A stretch of 64,000 nucleotides of DNA from an uncultured SAR86 cluster bacterium (GTDB lineage: Bacteria; Pseudomonadota; Gammaproteobacteria; Magnimaribacterales; AG-339-G14). The position numbers and the translations under genes are program-made. Shown in pieces: positions 53,234-62,971 of this stretch. The stretch spans positions 1 through 64,000 of the forward strand of contig CACESE010000006.1 in assembly GCA_902562135.1 (NCBI GenBank). The letters run 5' to 3'. Every line of letters starts with the position of its first letter. Position 1 is the stretch's first letter. Under the pieces are notes generated by a model. It saw only the letters and a list, made by a program, of their open reading frames with translations, had not been told where the DNA came from and did not search any database.

Positions 53234-55402
53234 ATGACTGAATATGTAGATAAAGGTAATTTAAAAGTTTCTAAAAACTTAGACAATCTGATAAGCGAAA
53301 AAGTTTGTCATTCTATTGACCTCACACCAGAAGCTTTTTGGGGCAAATTTGAAGAAATTCTTAATAAGTTTTCACCCGTTAACAAAGAGCTTTTAGAAAA
53401 AAGAGAATCCCTTCAGAAACAAATTGATAGCTGGCATATAACTAATAAAGACAAGAATTTTGATAAAGAGGCCTACAAAGACTTTCTTAAAGAGATTGGA
53501 TATCTATTAGACGAGGGAGATGATTTTTCTATTGAAACAGAAAATGTAGATCCAGAGATATCTACAATCGCCGGACCTCAACTTGTAGTTCCAGTAATGA
53601 ATGCAAGGTTTGCTTTGAATGCTGCAAATGCCAGATGGGGAAGTTTATATGATGCATTATATGGAACCGATGTTATTTCTGAAGCAGGTGGTGCAGAGCG
53701 GGGAAGTGCTTACAATTCGACTAGAGGGAATAAAGTAATTGAATTTTCAAAAAAGTTTCTTGATGAGACTTTTCCTTTGACGTCTGGAAGCTTTGCTGAC
53801 ATTACGGCATTCCAAGTTAAAGACGGAAAGTTGCAAATAACTCTTGCAGATCAAAGTCAAGTTTCTATTGACGATGATTCAAAATTTGTCGGCTTCGTAG
53901 GAACAGAAGATAACCCAACTGGTATTTTATTAAAAAATAATAATCTTCATATGGAAATTCAAATCGATCGAACTGATAACATTGGATCAGAAGATCCAGC
54001 TGGTATCAAAGATGTTTTGGTAGAGAGTGCAATAACAACAATTCAAGATTGCGAGGATTCGGTAGCAGCTGTTGATGGGGAAGATAAAGCTCAAGTTTAT
54101 GAAAATTGGTTGGGTTTGATGAAAGGCGATTTAGCAGAAACTTTTCAAAAAAATGATCAAACTATGACGCGAGTTCTCAATCAGGATAGAGATTATTTAA
54201 AACCCGAAGGAGATTCCTTTTCTTTACCTGGTAGAAGTACATTATTGGTTAGAAATGTTGGACACTTAATGACTAATCCAGCTATTTTAGATCAAGACGG
54301 AAATGAAGTTTTTGAAGGAATTATGGATGCGATGTTCACCATTGCTATTGCAAAACACGATCTTTTGAATACAGGAACAACAATAAATAGTAAAACCAAA
54401 AGTATTTATATTGTGAAACCTAAAATGCACGGTCCTGAGGAGGTTAAATTTACTTGTGATTTATTTGCTGCTGTCGAATCTGCTTTGGGCTTAGAGCCTC
54501 TGACTGTAAAAATTGGAATAATGGATGAGGAAAGAAGAACTACTGTGAATTTAAAAGAATGTATCAGAATAGCTAAGGATAGAGTTATTTTTATTAATAC
54601 TGGCTTTTTAGACAGAACTGGTGATGAAATTCATACAAGTATTGAAGCTGGTCCGATGATAAAGAAATCTGAGATGAAGCAACAAACTTGGATAAATGCT
54701 TACGAGAATTGGAATGTTGATACTGGCTTGGAAACAGGTTTCAAAGGTAAAGCTCAAATTGGAAAGGGGATGTGGGCAATGCCTGATGAAATGCTGGCAA
54801 TGTATGAAGGTAAAACTAACCATCCCGAAGCAGGCGCTAATTGCGCATGGGTTCCGTCGCCAACAGCAGCAACACTGCATGCGTTGCACTATCATCAAAT
54901 AAGTGTCTCAAAAGTCCAAGAAAATCTTTTGACACAACAAAAAGCAGATCTCGACGATATTCTTGAAATTCCTTTGCTAAAAAATCCCGACTCATTAACG
55001 TCTGATGAGATTCAAAGTGAATTAGATAATAACGCTCAAGGTATTCTAGGATATGTTGTTCGTTGGATTGATCAAGGCGTTGGTTGTTCAAAAGTACCTG
55101 ACATAAACAATATAGGCCTTATGGAAGATAGAGCTACGTGCAGAATCTCTAGCCAACACATAGCTAACTGGTTATTACATGGCTTATGCGATGAATCTCA
55201 AGTTATAGAAACCATGAAAAAAATGGCTGTTGTTGTAGACCAACAAAATTCTGGAGATCCTAAGTACATACCCATGGCTCCAAATTTTGACGGTGAAGCT
55301 TTCAAGGCTGCTTGCGCTTTAGTTCTAGAAGGAAGAAATCAGCCAAGCGGTTATACAGAACCAATTTTACATTCCAAGCGTTTAGATTTTAAAGCTCAGT
55401 GA
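53234..55402 (+). CDS. glcB: malate synthase G
   Basis: Condenses glyoxylate and acetyl-CoA to malate. The 722-residue length is that of isoform G. Motifs include [31 protein letters not shown] split across residues 115-150, [47 protein letters not shown], and [17 protein letters not shown] with the catalytic Asp region. AAGGGA precedes the ATG. No isocitrate lyase is in this window, so the glyoxylate source (glyoxylate shunt or glycolate) is not shown here. The next gene overlaps its stop by 4 bp. Confidence 0.95.
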   Translation: MTEYVDKGNLKVSKNLDNLISEKVCHSIDLTPEAFWGKFEEILNKFSPVNKELLEKRESLQKQIDSWHITNKDKNFDKEAYKDFLKEIGYLLDEGDDFSIETENVDPEISTIAGPQLVVPVMNARFALNAANARWGSLYDALYGTDVISEAGGAERGSAYNSTRGNKVIEFSKKFLDETFPLTSGSFADITAFQVKDGKLQITLADQSQVSIDDDSKFVGFVGTEDNPTGILLKNNNLHMEIQIDRTDNIGSEDPAGIKDVLVESAITTIQDCEDSVAAVDGEDKAQVYENWLGLMKGDLAETFQKNDQTMTRVLNQDRDYLKPEGDSFSLPGRSTLLVRNVGHLMTNPAILDQDGNEVFEGIMDAMFTIAIAKHDLLNTGTTINSKTKSIYIVKPKMHGPEEVKFTCDLFAAVESALGLEPLTVKIGIMDEERRTTVNLKECIRIAKDRVIFINTGFLDRTGDEIHTSIEAGPMIKKSEMKQQTWINAYENWNVDTGLETGFKGKAQIGKGMWAMPDEMLAMYEGKTNHPEAGANCAWVPSPTAATLHALHYHQISVSKVQENLLTQQKADLDDILEIPLLKNPDSLTSDEIQSELDNNAQGILGYVVRWIDQGVGCSKVPDINNIGLMEDRATCRISSQHIANWLLHGLCDESQVIETMKKMAVVVDQQNSGDPKYIPMAPNFDGEAFKAACALVLEGRNQPSGYTEPILHSKRLDFKAQ

Positions 55403-56403
55403 GCTCATTAGAAGATCATCTCAAATGGTTAAATCTTCATAATGAAGAAACTATTGATCCGGAAAGACCAATAATTGACCCCCACCATCATTTTTGGCCA
55501 GGTGACTTACATTATCTCCTTGATGATCTAAGGTTAGATACAGAGAGCGGCCATAATATAAAGAAGACAGTTTTTATTGAATGTTCCCAAGAATACTTAG
55601 AAGAGGGCGATCAGGATTTTGCACCTGTTGGAGAAACAATATTTGTAAAAAAAATTTGTGATGCCGCAAAAGAGGAAAGCCAAAGAACTCAGATCGAAGG
55701 GATTGTAGGCCATGTTAATTTACTAATTGGAGCTGAAAAAACTAAGTCTGTCCTCAAAAGTCATCTCAAAGAGGGCGGGGATTTATTTAAAGGAATACGT
55801 CACGCAGGAGGTTGGGATCACCATTATGAATTGTCTAACTCACATCACAACCCTCCAAAAAATCTATATTCTGATGAGACTTTTCTCGAGAGTCTTAATG
55901 AACTAAGCAACATGAATCTGTCCTTTGAAGCTTGGCAATACCATCATCAAGTTAATCAAGTGAGAAAAATAGCAGAAACCCTCCCAAATTTGAAAATCGT
56001 ATTAAATCATTTCAGTGGGCCTATAGGAATTGGCCCCTATGCAACGAAAAAAGAAGAAATTTTTGAGGTATGGAAAACTGACATACTTAAGCTATCTAAA
56101 TGTGAAAACGTTTATGCAAAGTTAGGCGGAATGGCAATGCCTATAAATGGCTACGAGTTTCATAAACAAGCATCGCCAACAACTTCCGACCAATTGATCC
56201 AAGAACAGGAACATTATTACCATTTTTTAATTAAGAGTTTCGGGGCAGAAAGATGTATGTTTGAAAGTAATTTTCCAGTCGATAAGCAATCCATTTCTTA
56301 TAACGTTCTTTGGAATGCTTTTAAAAAAATGGCTGACAGATACAACAGTGAAGAAAAAGACCAAATGTTTTATAAAACTGCTCAGAGTTTTTACAAGCTT
56401 TGA
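55399..56403 (+). CDS. amidohydrolase-family metal-dependent hydrolase
   Basis: TIM-barrel hydrolase of 334 residues (amidohydrolase 2 family, including 2-pyrone-4,6-dicarboxylate lactonases). The metal-binding start is [10 protein letters not shown] (about 25-34), with [12 protein letters not shown] in the middle and the C-terminal [12 protein letters not shown] carrying the conserved Asp. GTG start overlapping the glcB stop, so it is translationally coupled to malate synthase. Whether it hydrolyses a lactone feeding glyoxylate or malate metabolism is speculation. It abuts the convergent acyl-CoA dehydrogenase gene with no gap. Confidence 0.82.
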   Translation: MSSLEDHLKWLNLHNEETIDPERPIIDPHHHFWPGDLHYLLDDLRLDTESGHNIKKTVFIECSQEYLEEGDQDFAPVGETIFVKKICDAAKEESQRTQIEGIVGHVNLLIGAEKTKSVLKSHLKEGGDLFKGIRHAGGWDHHYELSNSHHNPPKNLYSDETFLESLNELSNMNLSFEAWQYHHQVNQVRKIAETLPNLKIVLNHFSGPIGIGPYATKKEEIFEVWKTDILKLSKCENVYAKLGGMAMPINGYEFHKQASPTTSDQLIQEQEHYYHFLIKSFGAERCMFESNFPVDKQSISYNVLWNAFKKMADRYNSEEKDQMFYKTAQSFYKL

Positions 56404-57501
56404 TTACTGATTAAAACCTTGTAATTCAGCGGCTTCTTCTCTGACAATTTCGGGCGCTCCAAGAATTTGACGATTCAAGCCAATTCTTTTAAACCAATAA
56501 TGAAGTCCCAGAAGGTCAGTAAAGCCCATACCCCCATGAACTTCTGTAGCCTTCTTTGAAATCATTTTCCCAACTTCAGAGGTATGTGATTTTGACTGAC
56601 AAGCGAGTAATCTTGACGAGCTAACTTCTTCGGTATCGAACGAATGGGCAGCTTGCCAAACTAAAGAATAACAAGGTTCCAGATCTGCAGCCATTTCAGC
56701 ACACATGTGTTTTACTGCTTGAAAAGAACCTATAGTTCGATTGAATTGTTTACGTTCTTTAGAATAAGTAACAGCTTTTTCTACCATAGCTTCGGATGCA
56801 CCTACCGTATCTGCAGCAAGAATTATTCTTCCTGCGTCAACAACTTTTTTTGCAATTTCATTGTTTTCTTCAGTTAAAGCCAAAATTTCAGCGTTCACAT
56901 TCTCTAGTAAGATTTCATGAAATGAGCGTGTTTTATCAACTGTAGTCAATTTGTTTATTTTCACTCCTTTTTCTTTAGCATTGATGATAAAAATATTTCC
57001 TGACTTATTTGAAAGAATTATAAAGTCTGATTTTTCTGCGTCTAAAACAAATAAAGCTCGACCATTTAATTTATTTTTAGAAAATTCAATTCCTGCGTCT
57101 TCTCTAGCCCCGACAAATTCGGTCATGCCAACGCCAAACCTTATTTCGTTATTAGCAATCTTAGGTAAGTAATTATTTTTTTGTTCCTCATTTCCGCCAA
57201 GATTAATTGCAATTGGAGCCATAACATATGATCCTACAAAAGGAATTGGACCAACTCCAGACCCCAAAGCTTGTGCCACCGCCACCGCATGCAAAAGACC
57301 AGCGCCTAATCCATTATGCTTTTCTGGAATAAGAAGGGTATTAATACCAAGACTCAAAATACCCTCAATAATGTTTTTTTCTAATTCCTCACCTTCACCA
57401 TTTGCAATTTTACGAATTTCGTCAACAGTTGAGTTGTCGGCAAGAAATTTTTTTACAAAATCTTGGATAGATTCTTGTTCTTCAGATAACCCAAAATACA
57501 T
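56404..57501 (-). CDS. acyl-CoA dehydrogenase, small-type subunit
   Basis: Flavin-dependent acyl-CoA dehydrogenase fold, 365 residues. N-terminal helical part (FGLSEEQESIQDFVKKFLAD), middle region weakly conserved, C-terminal part with VTYSKERKQFNRTIGSFQAVKHMCAEM (the expected R-K-Q-F-x-x-x-I-G segment) and VHGGMGFTDLLGLHYWFKR. The EGT/Q-type catalytic-base segment typical of full acyl-CoA dehydrogenases is not evident. It follows a second dehydrogenase gene after 2 bp, like the heteromeric FadE/ChsE pairs known from actinobacterial steroid side-chain degradation. It probably forms a complex with the upstream product. Confidence 0.82.
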   Translation of the reverse strand: MYFGLSEEQESIQDFVKKFLADNSTVDEIRKIANGEGEELEKNIIEGILSLGINTLLIPEKHNGLGAGLLHAVAVAQALGSGVGPIPFVGSYVMAPIAINLGGNEEQKNNYLPKIANNEIRFGVGMTEFVGAREDAGIEFSKNKLNGRALFVLDAEKSDFIILSNKSGNIFIINAKEKGVKINKLTTVDKTRSFHEILLENVNAEILALTEENNEIAKKVVDAGRIILAADTVGASEAMVEKAVTYSKERKQFNRTIGSFQAVKHMCAEMAADLEPCYSLVWQAAHSFDTEEVSSSRLLACQSKSHTSEVGKMISKKATEVHGGMGFTDLLGLHYWFKRIGLNRQILGAPEIVREEAAELQGFNQ

Positions 57502-57503
57502 TT

Positions 57504-58748
57504 TTAGACCTCTACTTGAACTTTTGGTTCCCTAGGCATTCCAAGGCCTCTTTCTGAGATGATATTTTTCTGAATCTGATTGGTACCTCCACCAATAATA
57601 AGACCCAGGAAATACATGTAAGTGAATTGCCAGGAGCCACCACCTCGAACATTTGGGTCGTCTTCATATAGAGTTCCTAGTTCCCCCATAATGTCGATAG
57701 CAAGACCCTCCAATTCGTGACGTAATTCAGTACCAACCAACTTTTGAATCATGCCCCCAAGTTTCACATTTTGTCCTGGATTAATTTTTGCAGAAAGTAG
57801 TCTTAAAGAATGCGCTTGAGCTGCCAAAACTTTCCCTTGCACTTGAAGTAATCTGTCTCGATAAGAAGCCACATCAATTAATCTTCTACCATCAATAGTT
57901 TCTTCTTTCATAAGATTAATTAGAGAATTTAATCTATTAAGAGTTACGTTTGGATTTGCAAGTGAACCTCTCTCGTGTCCCAGCACAGAGTTCGCTACGG
58001 ACCAGCCTTCACCTCTCTTCCCGACAATATTTTCTTCTGGCACTGTGACATCGTCAAAAAAGACCTCGTTAAATCCGGCTTTTAAGGTCATATCAACTAA
58101 AGGCCTAATTTCAATACCAGGAGTATCCATAGGAATTAAAATAAAGCTAATACCAGCATGTTTAGATGCTTCTGGTTCTGTTCTAACCAAACAAAACATC
58201 ATTTGAGAGTATTGAGCCGTACTTGTCCATATTTTTTGACCGTTTATCACCCAGTTTCCATCAATTAGCTCTCCTTTTGTCTGCAAGCTTGCCAAATCGC
58301 TTCCGGCGTTAGGTTCGGAATATCCCTGACACCAAATTGTTTCACCATGCAGTGTGGATTCAATGTATTGTTTTTTTTGTTCCTCAGTTCCCCACTCTAG
58401 AAGGGTGGGAACTAGCATATCTATTCCTTGACCGCCCATAGCATTTGGCACTTTGTACTTTGCAAATGCTCCAGCAATAATTCTGCTTTTTATAATATCT
58501 GGTTCTCCTCCATAGCCACCGTATTCTTTTGGAATAGATCGTGCAAAATAGCCTTTTTCAATAAGCAGTTTTTGCCATTCTGATCGCCCAACTGACTTAC
58601 CTGATTTTTTTGATGCATTACCAGACAAAGCATCATGCATTTCGAATTTTTTATCATTGGTAGTGATAGTGGCTCCACTATATTCTTTACAAAAATCTTC
58701 TACTTCTTTGGTGAACTCGTCGTATTCAGAACCAAACTCTAGATTCAT
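57504..58748 (-). CDS. acyl-CoA dehydrogenase, large-type subunit
   Basis: A 414-residue flavoenzyme that forms alpha,beta-unsaturated acyl-CoA. Motifs: WCQGYSEPNAGSDLASLQTKG (FAD and substrate region), NGQKIWTSTAQYSQMMFCLVRTEP, and the C-terminal IIGGGTNQIQKNIISERGLG. In many acyl-CoA dehydrogenases the segment before TNQIQ reads YEG with the catalytic Glu; here it is IIGGG, so the base must lie elsewhere. It is the first gene of a two-gene dehydrogenase operon. The substrate is unknown; steroid, isoprenoid or branched acyl-CoA are possible. Confidence 0.87.
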   Translation of the reverse strand: MNLEFGSEYDEFTKEVEDFCKEYSGATITTNDKKFEMHDALSGNASKKSGKSVGRSEWQKLLIEKGYFARSIPKEYGGYGGEPDIIKSRIIAGAFAKYKVPNAMGGQGIDMLVPTLLEWGTEEQKKQYIESTLHGETIWCQGYSEPNAGSDLASLQTKGELIDGNWVINGQKIWTSTAQYSQMMFCLVRTEPEASKHAGISFILIPMDTPGIEIRPLVDMTLKAGFNEVFFDDVTVPEENIVGKRGEGWSVANSVLGHERGSLANPNVTLNRLNSLINLMKEETIDGRRLIDVASYRDRLLQVQGKVLAAQAHSLRLLSAKINPGQNVKLGGMIQKLVGTELRHELEGLAIDIMGELGTLYEDDPNVRGGGSWQFTYMYFLGLIIGGGTNQIQKNIISERGLGMPREPKVQVEV

Positions 58749-58849
58749 AATAATCTCCTACATTTAAAGCAAAGTTATTTTATAGGTTTCCAATCAAAAA
58801 AACATTTAATTGTAATTGTTATTTTTTAAAACAATTGTTTCTTTATTTT

Positions 58850-61306
58850 TTAAAGCGTTATTTCATAGCCTAGCGAAATATTTTTTTGAGTATTTCCTAA
58901 ATCGAAATTAAAGTGTATTGATGAATTTGAAAATTCCTTTTTTAGTTGAAATTCTAATCCATATTGATCTTCAACCACTTCCTGATTGTTCATTCTAATA
59001 AGGCCTAAATTTTCATCAAAATATGATTCAATCGATCCAGTTGATGAAATTAGATGGTAGTTAACATTTGATGAAAATTTTACAGAAGAGTCGTTAAATA
59101 CAATCAAATCCTTTATCAAGCTTGCTTCTATTGAAGCAATTAAAAAAGTTTTTGAAAAATCTTTAGTAGTCAGATTTAAACCTCTAGGATGTCCAGTTTC
59201 TGAAAATCCATCTTGAGCATAATTGACTACATCAAATCCTATTTTGTTTATATATTTCCAAAAAATATTTTCATTTCTTTTAGATTCATCCGGATAAACA
59301 TCAACACCGATCATTAAAATCCTTGAATCAAAACTGGATCTTATGCTGAAATTCTGTAATGAAGATGAAGTATTCAAAGATATTGACCTTGTTCTCTCTA
59401 AATCAGAATTACTTTCCGATAAGATCAGTCTAAAGTCTAAATTTTTATTTCTACTAATTTCATTAGATGTAAGAAAAAAACTAGAAGATTCTATTTTGTC
59501 TTGACTGGACACATCTAGTTTACTTCTCGCAAAATTAAAACCTGCGGTAAATTTTTCAAAACTATAAGAACCAATGAATTGATTAGATTTGGCATTCAAA
59601 TTATTTTTTTGATTAATATCACTTTTGGTGATGAATGCATTAAAAGATTTTTTTGGTGGATTAAATCTAATATTATTTTTTAGAAAAATAATATTAGAAG
59701 TATTTATGCCAATAGTTGAATTGTAGTCAGGTGCAAAATATAAAATTTGTTCGTTAAGACTAGCTATCGAGGAGCTTAAATTAACTTCATCTAAAATGGA
59801 TTGAATATTGTTGTAAAGAGATGGATTAGAGTTACTTATTAATTCAAGATTGTCTAAAATTTTAGAAACTGCTTCTGTTTGATGCGAATTAGACAAATTT
59901 TGATAATTTGGATTTGCCAACACGAAACTCTTACTGTCAGTACTCAAGTTGATAGATAAAAATCCTAAGTGCCCACTAGGATCTATAATTTGCGTCGATG
60001 AGAAATTTCCATTCAAGGTTATGTAATTAAGAAAGTCGTAAGAAAGCCCTTTTTTATAGAGAGCCCCCCCAGTTAAAGGCGCTATAGCGAGATTTCCGTT
60101 TAGAGAAGCTGTTCCATTCACATTAATTAAACCAGAGTCTCCAGATGAATTTATTTTAATCTCAATGGTTGCATCAGAATCCATCATTAAATTACCTGAA
60201 AGAGCTAAATTAGCAGTAGTATCCAAAGACAATTTTCCAGATGAGTTTATGTCTAAATTATCAACCGCGATTGCTGCAGCTTGTAAATTTATTGCGTGAG
60301 AAATAGAAACGTTGTAATACCTTGCGGATTGAGTAACTAACACAAAACCAGAAAGTACATTATAAAAATTATTTGGTATGAATTGATCGTGAGTCCCCGC
60401 ATGACCTGAATAAGTCCAAGTGTTCAAAGATGACCAATCACCATCGCGATCTGATATAGAGGTTTTCAATGGCATCACCCGTTCCAAACCGTTTAGTTGA
60501 GAAAAGTTTCTAACATCTGACCAATAAGCAGCGGTCCCATAAAGGCCTCCAACACCGTTAACCAGTGAAATACAGCATGCAGCTCCTAAAAATTGATAAG
60601 AAGCAACACCATTATTGATAGTTTCCAAAAATATAGGACCGCCTGAATCTCCGGGCGCAACCGTGCCTTCATAAGTAGTCGCAGATGCTTCATTTGGATT
60701 ATTGAAAGATGCCTGATAATAGTCTTTTTGAAATCCACCCGATGTTGTAGGCACGTTAAACACTTTATTTGTGACATATCTTCTTTTGCCATCAGGGAGA
60801 TTAGCCACACCAACATTGCCATATTCATAACCGGAATTATCTCCTTTGGTTCCATACCCAACTATGTAAACTTCTTGCTCGCCTTGAAAGTTTCCTCCAG
60901 AATAAATAGTTGGAAACTCTGTAACGGAGTAAACAGGAGTTTCTAAACTTAAAACTGAAAAATCTGTACCTGTGGTGGAAGTACCCGGATTACCTAGTCC
61001 ATTACTTTCAAATCTAAAATGCACATCGCTGGTAACGTTTACTTTTGTGACAGAGCTAGACACATCTGAACCTATCCAAATTTGTTGCGGCAGAGAAGTT
61101 GTACAATGTGCTGCAGTAAAAACCGTTCTCGGATTAATTAAAGTCCCAGTACAAAACATTGACCCATCAGTCAGGGTTCTTTGGACAACAAAGGGGAATT
61201 TATCTGTTGAATCATACCAGTTATTTACGTCTCCCATATTTTCATTGATTATTATGGAAAAGAGATTTGGCGGTAAAAGCAGAAGTAAAAGAAAAAGCTT
61301 TTTCAT
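58850..61306 (-). CDS. trypsin-like serine protease autotransporter
   Basis: An 818-residue exported protein. ATG 61306 is chosen because AAGGT lies just upstream and a signal peptide follows at once (KKLFLLLLLLPPNLFS). The N-terminal part (about 25-290) is a chymotrypsin-family protease with GTLINPRTVFTAAHC (catalytic His), TDFSVLSL (Asp) and VAPGDSGGPIF (Ser). A beta-rich, Asn/Ser-rich linker follows (about 290-520), then a C-terminal segment of about 270 residues with alternating amphipathic strands ending in NISLGYEITL, typical of an outer-membrane autotransporter barrel. It is probably surface-displayed or released to digest extracellular protein. The fold of the last part is inferred from pattern only. 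Confidence 0.85.
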   Translation of the reverse strand: MKKLFLLLLLLPPNLFSIIINENMGDVNNWYDSTDKFPFVVQRTLTDGSMFCTGTLINPRTVFTAAHCTTSLPQQIWIGSDVSSSVTKVNVTSDVHFRFESNGLGNPGTSTTGTDFSVLSLETPVYSVTEFPTIYSGGNFQGEQEVYIVGYGTKGDNSGYEYGNVGVANLPDGKRRYVTNKVFNVPTTSGGFQKDYYQASFNNPNEASATTYEGTVAPGDSGGPIFLETINNGVASYQFLGAACCISLVNGVGGLYGTAAYWSDVRNFSQLNGLERVMPLKTSISDRDGDWSSLNTWTYSGHAGTHDQFIPNNFYNVLSGFVLVTQSARYYNVSISHAINLQAAAIAVDNLDINSSGKLSLDTTANLALSGNLMMDSDATIEIKINSSGDSGLINVNGTASLNGNLAIAPLTGGALYKKGLSYDFLNYITLNGNFSSTQIIDPSGHLGFLSINLSTDSKSFVLANPNYQNLSNSHQTEAVSKILDNLELISNSNPSLYNNIQSILDEVNLSSSIASLNEQILYFAPDYNSTIGINTSNIIFLKNNIRFNPPKKSFNAFITKSDINQKNNLNAKSNQFIGSYSFEKFTAGFNFARSKLDVSSQDKIESSSFFLTSNEISRNKNLDFRLILSESNSDLERTRSISLNTSSSLQNFSIRSSFDSRILMIGVDVYPDESKRNENIFWKYINKIGFDVVNYAQDGFSETGHPRGLNLTTKDFSKTFLIASIEASLIKDLIVFNDSSVKFSSNVNYHLISSTGSIESYFDENLGLIRMNNQEVVEDQYGLEFQLKKEFSNSSIHFNFDLGNTQKNISLGYEITL

Positions 61307-61420
61307 AAAAGAACCTTTATTTTCGGTTAACCAAAAGTAATAACTTAAATTCCACAATATTTTTATCCCCACTTGAACATTCTATGCTTTTAATTAGAAT
61401 TATCCTCGGTTTTTTTAAAT

Positions 61421-61819
61421 ATGGATAAATTAGTAACGGTTGTAATGGTTTCACTTCTGACTTTTACCATTCCAGTATCAATAATTAACTTATTCTGGCC
61501 AGAACTGAATGCTTCCTTTCCCTTTTCCGGCTTAACAAGCGAAGAAATGAATTTATGGAGGTTGAAAACAATAAATCCTGCAATTTTTTTAACCGTTAGT
61601 TATTTTATATATAGATATTTTGCTGGATTAAACCCCACCTCCACGATCTGGCCAGTATACGTCGTATGCATGTTTTTTTGTTTGACGCAGTTTGTTGGTT
61701 TTTTTACAGGAACACCGGTTTCTGTTGGATCTAGCATCTGTTTTGTTCTTTCACTTTTTTCTCTTTTCGTACTACGAATTGCTCACGAAAAAAGAAAAAA
61801 AGAAATATCTACTTTTTGA
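61421..61819 (+). CDS. hypothetical membrane protein, four helices
   Basis: A 132-residue protein not recognised from sequence. Hydrophobic segments lie at about 3-24, 50-65, 72-95 and 97-118, ending in a basic tail (RIAHEKRKKEIS). It is divergent from the autotransporter protease and starts a run of + strand genes leading to the GspC-like gene. No catalytic motif is visible. Confidence 0.6.
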   Translation: MDKLVTVVMVSLLTFTIPVSIINLFWPELNASFPFSGLTSEEMNLWRLKTINPAIFLTVSYFIYRYFAGLNPTSTIWPVYVVCMFFCLTQFVGFFTGTPVSVGSSICFVLSLFSLFVLRIAHEKRKKEISTF

Positions 61820-61837
61820 TAAAAAAAAGATCAAATA

Positions 61838-62035
61838 ATGAATAACAACCAAATTCCTGATAAGGAAATATGTGGTCCAAATGCTATTTTTTCAAAAGTT
61901 TTTTTGCTTTTGAATAAGTACCAGGTAATACCTGATAGCGAAGAAACTAATAAAATATTAAGAGTAAATTCACACTTAAATAACTTTAATATAGCTTTTA
62001 TATTAGATAATATGAACTTGCAAAATTTTTTTTAA
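61838..62035 (+). CDS. small hypothetical protein
   Basis: A 65-codon frame between the membrane protein and the GspC-like gene, with 18- and 13-bp gaps. The product has no recognised motif or membrane helix; it is mixed polar with one Cys at residue 12. No clear ribosome binding site is seen apart from AAAAGA upstream. Its position within an otherwise tight operon is the main reason to list it; it could be spurious. Confidence 0.35.
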   Translation: MNNNQIPDKEICGPNAIFSKVFLLLNKYQVIPDSEETNKILRVNSHLNNFNIAFILDNMNLQNFF

Positions 62036-62048
62036 AATTTAGTTCAAG

Positions 62049-62879
62049 GTGAATATAGATCTTTTAGATATTTATAAAAAAATTGTCAGTTTTGTTGCCA
62101 ATAGGACTAAGATTATTTTGATCAGCGTTGTTGTTCTCGTATTTTCTTTTGAAACATCAAATGTAATTTTAAAAATCGCTTTCGCTGACAAACCTGTAAT
62201 CAATCATTCTGCTTCTTCTAAAATTCAGATAAAAAAAGTCAATAGTAATCCTTTTCAGGCAAATTATTCTCAAACTATATCTTTGACTTCTAATTTAGCT
62301 AACAAGGCTCAAGAGACATCCTTGTCTCTTAAATTATTTGGAGTCACATCTTCGAAGGATAAAAATTTTGCAATAATAGGTTTAGATAAAACAGATCAAA
62401 AAGAGTATCAAGCAGGAGATCAGGTTTTAGATAATGTTTACTTGGAAGCCATTCACAAAGATTACGTTACAATCAATAGAGCAGAAACTTCGGAGAGTCT
62501 CTCTTTTGATAAATCAAATTACATTTCGGGCATAGGAAATAAAACTCAGATAAATTCTTCTAATAAAAATCAATATAATCCAATCTCCGCTGATTGGCTT
62601 TCGAACCAAAACATTCTGGAGGCTGTTTCATTCACTCCAATTTTTACTAATGGCGCACTAACAGGTTTGGAAGTAAATCCTGGAGAAAATAAAGAGTCTT
62701 TCGTTGACTTGACTTTTATGCCTGGCGACATTCTTTACTCCATTAATGGTTCACCAGTTTCGGATTTAAGTGAAAATTATCTTACTAATTTAGAGAATTT
62801 ATTCAATGAGCCTCAAAATCTAAATTTCACGGTATTGAGGAATAGCTATCCTTTGTCAATTGGAATAAAAATTAATTAA
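62049..62879 (+). CDS. gspC: type II secretion GspC-like protein
   Basis: A 276-residue inner-membrane anchored protein. A membrane helix at about residues 22-46 is followed by a Ser/Asn-rich linker, a homology region (SLSLKLFGVTSSKDKNFAII with EYQAGDQVLDNVYLEAIHKDYV), and a C-terminal PDZ domain (about 195-275, LTFMPGDILYSINGSPVSDL). This is the GspC layout, which links the inner-membrane platform to the secretin. GTG start. Unlike usual gsp operons, gspD does not follow; the next gene is a beta-lactamase-fold lipoprotein. Confidence 0.8.
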   Translation: MNIDLLDIYKKIVSFVANRTKIILISVVVLVFSFETSNVILKIAFADKPVINHSASSKIQIKKVNSNPFQANYSQTISLTSNLANKAQETSLSLKLFGVTSSKDKNFAIIGLDKTDQKEYQAGDQVLDNVYLEAIHKDYVTINRAETSESLSFDKSNYISGIGNKTQINSSNKNQYNPISADWLSNQNILEAVSFTPIFTNGALTGLEVNPGENKESFVDLTFMPGDILYSINGSPVSDLSENYLTNLENLFNEPQNLNFTVLRNSYPLSIGIKIN

Positions 62880-62971
62880 ATTATAAGAATGTTTTTAAGG
62901 AATTGCCTAAAATTTTATAAATATTTATTGATTAGTTTTTATCTAATTTATAAGGTCTTAATTAATAATTT

